Assembly (NCBI GenBank): GCA_029931535.1
Contig: JAQPZY010001555.1
Coordinates: 2,738,001-2,802,000, forward strand
DNA length: 64,000 nucleotides
Reading direction: 5' to 3'
DNA from: Margaritifera margaritifera
Taxonomy: Eukaryota; Mollusca; Bivalvia; Unionida; Margaritiferidae
A model generated the notes under the pieces. It did no database searches and was not told the DNA's origin. It saw only the letters and a list, made by a program, of their open reading frames with translations. The translations under genes and the position numbers were made by a program. The stretch's first letter is position 1; each line of letters begins with the position of its first letter. Shown piece after piece: positions 58,929 to 64,000 of the stretch.

Positions 58929-59850
58929 ATCAGCGGAAAGTTGTTTGACTCAAGAACACTTAAAATTATCTCTTCTTCAGTAAGACATTACGATGTACAA
59001 TGTTAGTCTTCACTTCAACATCAATACATCAATGTACTGTTACATTTCACAAAACATATGTCCTTCACAAAATATTCAATAGCTGTGATAGATACTTTTG
59101 CTAAAGGAGTCACAAACGAGGATGTTTGTAATCGGTTACACTAGTTTTAGAAGGCAACCCAAAGAATCGATGAACGTTCTTTTGGAAATGTAAAATGGTA
59201 AGATATGTACAATTGTCAATCCTTTGGAAAAGCAAACTATTCACTCTTTAATAATTGTGTTTGTGATAAAATACAGGTTGACCACGTGAACCTTTAAATT
59301 CAAAGAACACTTTTATAGAGATCTGAATATATCACCAACATTCTAGCCATGTTTAGTTCCTTGAAGGGAGACATTCATATAATCCGCCATGCATAAATGG
59401 TTTTCTTTCATGCTGAAAATTCAATCGTTTTCTGTATGCGAGGTCGATAGGGCTTAACTCATTATCTCGAAGCGGGAAGCAAACAGTAGCCGACAGCAAT
59501 CGCTGAGAAGACAAATCTGAAAAGTTTAGAAATCCTCGTCTTATTTACAGAGTTTGATCATATACATTAGGGCAAATATGAGCAAATAAAGTCTTCATAA
59601 GCGTACGTCATGCGGAAAAACAAATGGAAAATGTACATTCAGACAGAAGACTTGATATGACGAGAATCAACACTATTTACATTAAAAATATTCTCTATGT
59701 CCAGCGCTTTTTATGCATTCATTGCAAATGCTGAAAGAGGCATTTTTATATCTTGATTCTCCGTTCAGGCCTATGAGTGTGTATCCGTACATCCATTTGT
59801 AATCTCAAAATCGTCTTAGGCGGTTACCTGGACATACTCGAATGAAGTCT
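58929..59850. other. 5' flank of receptor copy 2
   Basis: Homologous to 6108-6949 with extra sequence near 59410-59460. No clear TATA box. Confidence 0.5.
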
Positions 59851-59856
59851 TGAAAT

Positions 59857-59930
59857 GGTACATACATACATACATACATACATACATACATACATACATA
59901 CATACATACATACATACATACATACATACA
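59857..59930. repeat. (CATA)n microsatellite
   Basis: About 18 tetranucleotides, adjoining the 5' end of the next SINE. Confidence 0.97.
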
Positions 59931-59931
59931 T

Positions 59932-60361
<430 letters not shown>

Positions 60362-60520
60362 AGATAATTGTGTCACCTACATACGCAAGGTTACATATAG
60401 TAGACACTTCTCTGTTAGCGGTGGCACAATCGTCTTCAACAGTATGAACAGTTTGTTATTTTTAAAATTTGAGATAATATCACTATAGGCCTCGAGAGAT
60501 AAACATTTAAAAGGTAGTTT

Positions 60521-61260
60521 TAAATGATTTGCACGTGAATGAATATATACAGTAATGATAAACAACTAGAAAAGCTGCAAGGGCTCGCCATCGCAGAAAT
60601 CACAGACATTCACTGCATATTCCTGAATCCCACCCCGAGAAGTGGCCCAAGCGTCATCATGCAAAATCTGTAACATATATGATGCGCCTTATTTTACTTG
60701 GCCCCATATGCTCAGTTTGTTTTGAAAGAAATATATTTGAAAATATTATTGTAATTGAAATTTGTGTGCAATTGTCCTTTGACTCCTTTCCAAGATTCCC
60801 AGGTGTAGAAGCAAAAAATGACCATCCTCCAGCAGATGGTCACTACAGGAACAACACTAAAACATTCAGGGATTACCATGGCAAATTCTTAAGTTTGTAT
60901 TGCACCACACCCAACGCCACCCTCCGCCTCAGAACTGTGACCCAGGGACATAAACCCAAAGCTCATTAAATATAGTATATGTCAGGCTCCTAAGAATACA
61001 TGTAAAAAGTTTGCTGAACAAATATGTTTTACAATAGTATTATAATTGCAATTATTGTGTATCTAAACTTTGACCACCTCCAATTGAACCCATGTGAGAT
61101 ACCCACAAATCCCACCCCTCTTTGCAGATGGCCACCGCATGGGCAACGTATGAACCAAGTTTGTTAAATTTTATATTTAGAGGTTTAGGAGGAGAAGTGG
61201 ACACAGAGGGACTAACGGATGGACAGACAGACGGAGAGTATGACAATATCCTCGACGATT
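60521..61260. repeat. dispersed-repeat-like sequence, no gene
   Basis: Two related passages ('gaccatcctccagcagatgg' near 60820 and 'gaccacctccaattgaaccc' near 61071) and a 'ggatggacagacagacggag' end at 61218 resemble a degenerate tandem family common in molluscan DNA. The 96-codon frame at 60679 is not taken as a gene. Confidence 0.35.
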
Positions 61261-61504
61261 TCTAAAATGAGTGTGGGGATATGAAAAAGGTTTATGATCC
61301 GAAGATCAATCAGTCTTTCTTGTTAACAGAGCTATAAATCTTAGATCATTAAAATAGCTGATGCTGCCGCTGCTCTGCTGCGCCATCAGCACGACATAAA
61401 TGTTCCCATGGCTTGTCATGTGCTTGCGCAGGAAAGAAAATACAAGTATAAACGATTGGAAGGCAATTTAGGTGTGACTTTGGACCCACCTTCAATTCAT
61501 AGGG

Positions 61505-61514
61505 ACTCTCTCTC

Positions 61515-61548
<34 letters not shown>

Positions 61549-61592
61549 ACTCTCTCTCTTTTTCTCTCTCTCTCTCTCAATCTCTCTCTCTT

Positions 61593-61663
<71 letters not shown>

Positions 61664-61668
61664 CTGAG
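61505..61668. repeat. (TC)n/(TTTCTC)n tract
   Basis: A 160-bp polypyrimidine tract with regular TTTC interruptions. Confidence 0.95.
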
Positions 61669-61894
61669 GTCTGTATTGTTGCAAAAATACTATTTAGTTT
61701 CAGGGTTGTTTTTAAGTTACTTACTATCACTTTTAGATAATCCTAATCTCTTTCGAATTTATATTATTTTGTCAAGATTACCATTTCGAGAGAAACCTAA
61801 AACTGAATAAATTGTATACCGTTATTACGTTTTAGATATTTTGCAAAAGAATACTTCCCGTGAGAAGAAAAGGGAAAACTGTATATTTTGTTTT

Positions 61895-61897
<3 letters not shown>

Positions 61898-61961
<64 letters not shown>

Positions 61962-61965
61962 TATA

Positions 61966-61996
<31 letters not shown>
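61898..61996. repeat. (TA)n then (CATA)n microsatellite
   Basis: TA tract to about 61966, then CATA tetranucleotides. Confidence 0.95.
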
Positions 61997-61997
<1 letters not shown>

Positions 61998-62187
61998 ATG
62001 TACATAATGCACGTCTTTCCGTGGGAGTCGAGCATCCGTCATTCGAAAAACAAATGCTTCCCAGTTGGAGCTTTAGCTGTTTCAGTCATTGATTTCTGGT
62101 ACACACAATGGTGTTAATATATCTATGCTAAGGGTACCGTAATAATTTCCTCTTTTCATTTATCACTTATGTACAGTTCTGTCAATT

Positions 62188-62662
62188 GATAGATCGTTAT
62201 GGTATTAAGATATCAGAAAAGCAATGTATACAAACAACCAGCCTTTTTTTAAAACAAAATGAAGAGAAATCACGACCAGAAACGTGTGCATACAACTGAT
62301 TGGCAATGTATGACTGTCTGGGGGAGTATGTACCGGGAGTGAGTTCATCTTGATAGATCGTTGTAAATTTCATAATGTCAGATAATCAATTTATCAAAAC
62401 ATTCCGCTTTATTAGGAAAATGAAAAAAAGCCACGACTGGAAAGTGTGCAGAAAACTGATTCAATATGTACGACTGTCTAGCGCAGTGAGTTCCGGGAGT
62501 GCGATCGTCTTAATAAATCGTTAGTTTTTCATGATAGGAGACGATTAATTTATAGAAAACATCCAGCCTTATTTAAAATAGAGACAACACACGACTGGCA
62601 AGTGTGCGATTTAGCACGTATGACTGTCTAGCGCAGAGAGTTCCGGGAGTTAGTTCCTCTTG
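62188..62662. repeat. ~162-bp tandem repeat, three copies
   Basis: Copies start at 62188, 62352 and 62512. Shared blocks are 'ga-agatcgtt', 'cacgac-gg-aa-gtgtgc', 'atgactgtctagcgcag' and 'gttccgggagt'. Confidence 0.75.
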
Positions 62663-63575
62663 GAGGGATGAATAAAGTAAGTAATTTTGTTTTGATCAAG
62701 ATTTGTGTAATTAAATGTTTATTTACAACGTAGAAAACTTGCGGAGGGGATTCTTTCAGCACTTTGCGATCTGATTTAAAAAAAACAGTGCATACGTACA
62801 AATTTGCATAAGTCAGCAACGGAAACACTAATGTGCACAGGTCTGTAGAAACAAGAAACATTGCGGACCTTGAGCATGTATTTTTTTTATTTTTAATATT
62901 TAATAAACCCAGAAAATCGGTACCTGTGGGTCGGGGTTCCACCCCACAGACTAACTTACAGAGACTTTGATACAGTCACATATTTAAATAATACATTGAA
63001 TGTATATTTGGATTATTATTACCAATTTCTAGTCGTTTCTAGAAACACAACGTAATAGTACAGAAAGAAGGACATTTAATAAGAGGTAACTGATGAAAAG
63101 GAGAGAGTAGAGATAACATATTCATGTTATACGTTCAGCTCATGTGCTGTTTTCTTCTATATCACTGTTAAAATAGTTATTCCCTTATTCTTTTCAAGTA
63201 CATTGGTCCCTACAAAAGTTCGGCCAAAAGTGAGGATAGTCCATCGTATATCTTATATGATAATACATATATTATATTTCACACATTACAGTAGCTAATG
63301 ATACGTTAATTATATCTTTATAAGGTTCTTATCTATGGCTGAATTTCTTCTAATCACAGTTTTTGTATACTTTTATAATTTGTGCCGATATGATGTTTCT
63401 TACTTAAATGTTTTCAGGTTTGGTACCTTATTCTGAATACGTATTTAAATATATTGTTGTTATCTAAAAGGAACACTAAATTGAAATTTCACCAGATTTT
63501 TTATTTTTTTTTATTTTTTATTTTTTGTTATTCCCAATATTGCATATTCTGATGCGATGTTAAAATATACACGGT
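62663..63575. other. no recognisable gene
   Basis: AT-rich; T-runs at 63498-63530. No domain or repeat is recognised. Confidence 0.4.
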
Positions 63576-63579
63576 CTAT

Positions 63580-63826
63580 GCATTTAACTTTCAGCCACCC
63601 GAACAATGGTATACAAAACATTTTCACAATAGCTCAACCATAGGATAAATGAGCAAGTGATTCTTCAGTTTCTCGACATAAAAAATTGTCTTGTCTAATT
63701 CTCATTTTGTGTAGAAAAGAAACATTTGTAGATATAATTATACGGACAATTTTCAATTGAGAGCGTTTAAGTATATGTTGTACACTTGTGTACCAATACA
63801 GTTTTTTTTCAGTCACAATATACATT
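63580..63826 (-). pseudogene. LINE 3' end remnant (zinc-binding region after reverse transcriptase)
   Basis: The minus strand reads LKRSQLKIVRIIIST, then MRIRQDN-FLCRETEESLAHLSYG. This fits the zf-RVT-like tail of L1-type LINEs, whose usual form is 'C..C....ET..HLF..C'; one Cys is lost here. An in-frame stop follows near 63642, and the reading continues as AIVKMFCIPLFGW. The 5' part of the element would lie beyond the right edge. Confidence 0.6.
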
Positions 63827-64000
63827 TAAGTTAAGATAGCGTCTCCATTTATCTCGTGCCTTTCACATAAATTATTTTTGCGATAAAAATTGGCAAGCAC
63901 TTTGACAGCCTTTCATTTGTTGAGTTAGTAGTCGTAGCACAAATGACATAGTTGGTATATGTAAGATCATACCTGAAGCTTCTAATTTATGAACCGTCAA

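Noticed and set aside
61408..61740. 110-codon Leu/Ser-rich membrane-like protein
   Set aside because: Entirely a polypyrimidine tract translation.

Overview
This is animal nuclear DNA: AT-rich, crowded with di- and tetranucleotide microsatellites, tRNA-headed SINEs, decayed LINEs and short fold-back DNA elements, with no operons. The two protein-coding loci that can be recognised with confidence are Toll-like receptors of the multiple-cysteine-cluster (Drosophila Toll) type. That, plus repeat sequences of a type I associate with molluscs (SINEs ending in a GGCGTTAAACCCATAAAAACC-like tail, a degenerate 'cttcatgaaacttggtatgc' tandem family), suggests a lophotrochozoan, most likely a mollusc. 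The class cannot be settled from the sequence.

Layout. 1-1560: four degraded tandem copies of a tRNA-headed repeat. 2880-7200: left copy of a segmental duplication holding Toll-like receptor copy 1 (minus strand). 9577-12016: a DNA transposon with ~150-bp terminal inverted repeats, a TAA target duplication and a decayed zinc-finger/transposase-like gene. 15455-16555: L1-type ORF1 remnant. 16430-27850: tandem array of six ~2-kb units, each carrying two microsatellite slots and a hairpin element. 28-43 kb: LINE reverse transcriptase and RNase H remnants, a 252-bp TTAA-flanked MITE, SINEs and a fold-back element. 43.0-47.8 kb: a pair of long inverted arms around a young SINE insertion, plus a third arm copy. 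48.3-51.4 kb: a 60-bp minisatellite split by an insertion, two inverted-repeat elements and a 136-bp tandem duplication. 52.2-53.7 kb: repeated remnants of an unrecognised protein. 56400-60520: right copy of the segmental duplication with Toll-like receptor copy 2 (minus strand). 60.5-64 kb: repeats, ending in the 3' end of another LINE.

The most notable observation is the receptor pair. Both copies are intronless over the coding region, with a signal peptide, two cysteine-capped LRR blocks, a membrane span and a cytoplasmic Toll/IL-1R domain in one continuous reading frame. Each copy is interrupted by exactly one in-frame stop, and the stops differ: copy 1 has TGA in place of the last Cys of the second LRR C-cap, copy 2 has TAA in place of a Gln 34 codons earlier. 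Both stops lie between the ectodomain and the membrane/signalling part. Pseudogenes, secreted decoys and recoded receptors are all possible readings. No complete, uninterrupted gene longer than about 100 codons could be supported in the window.
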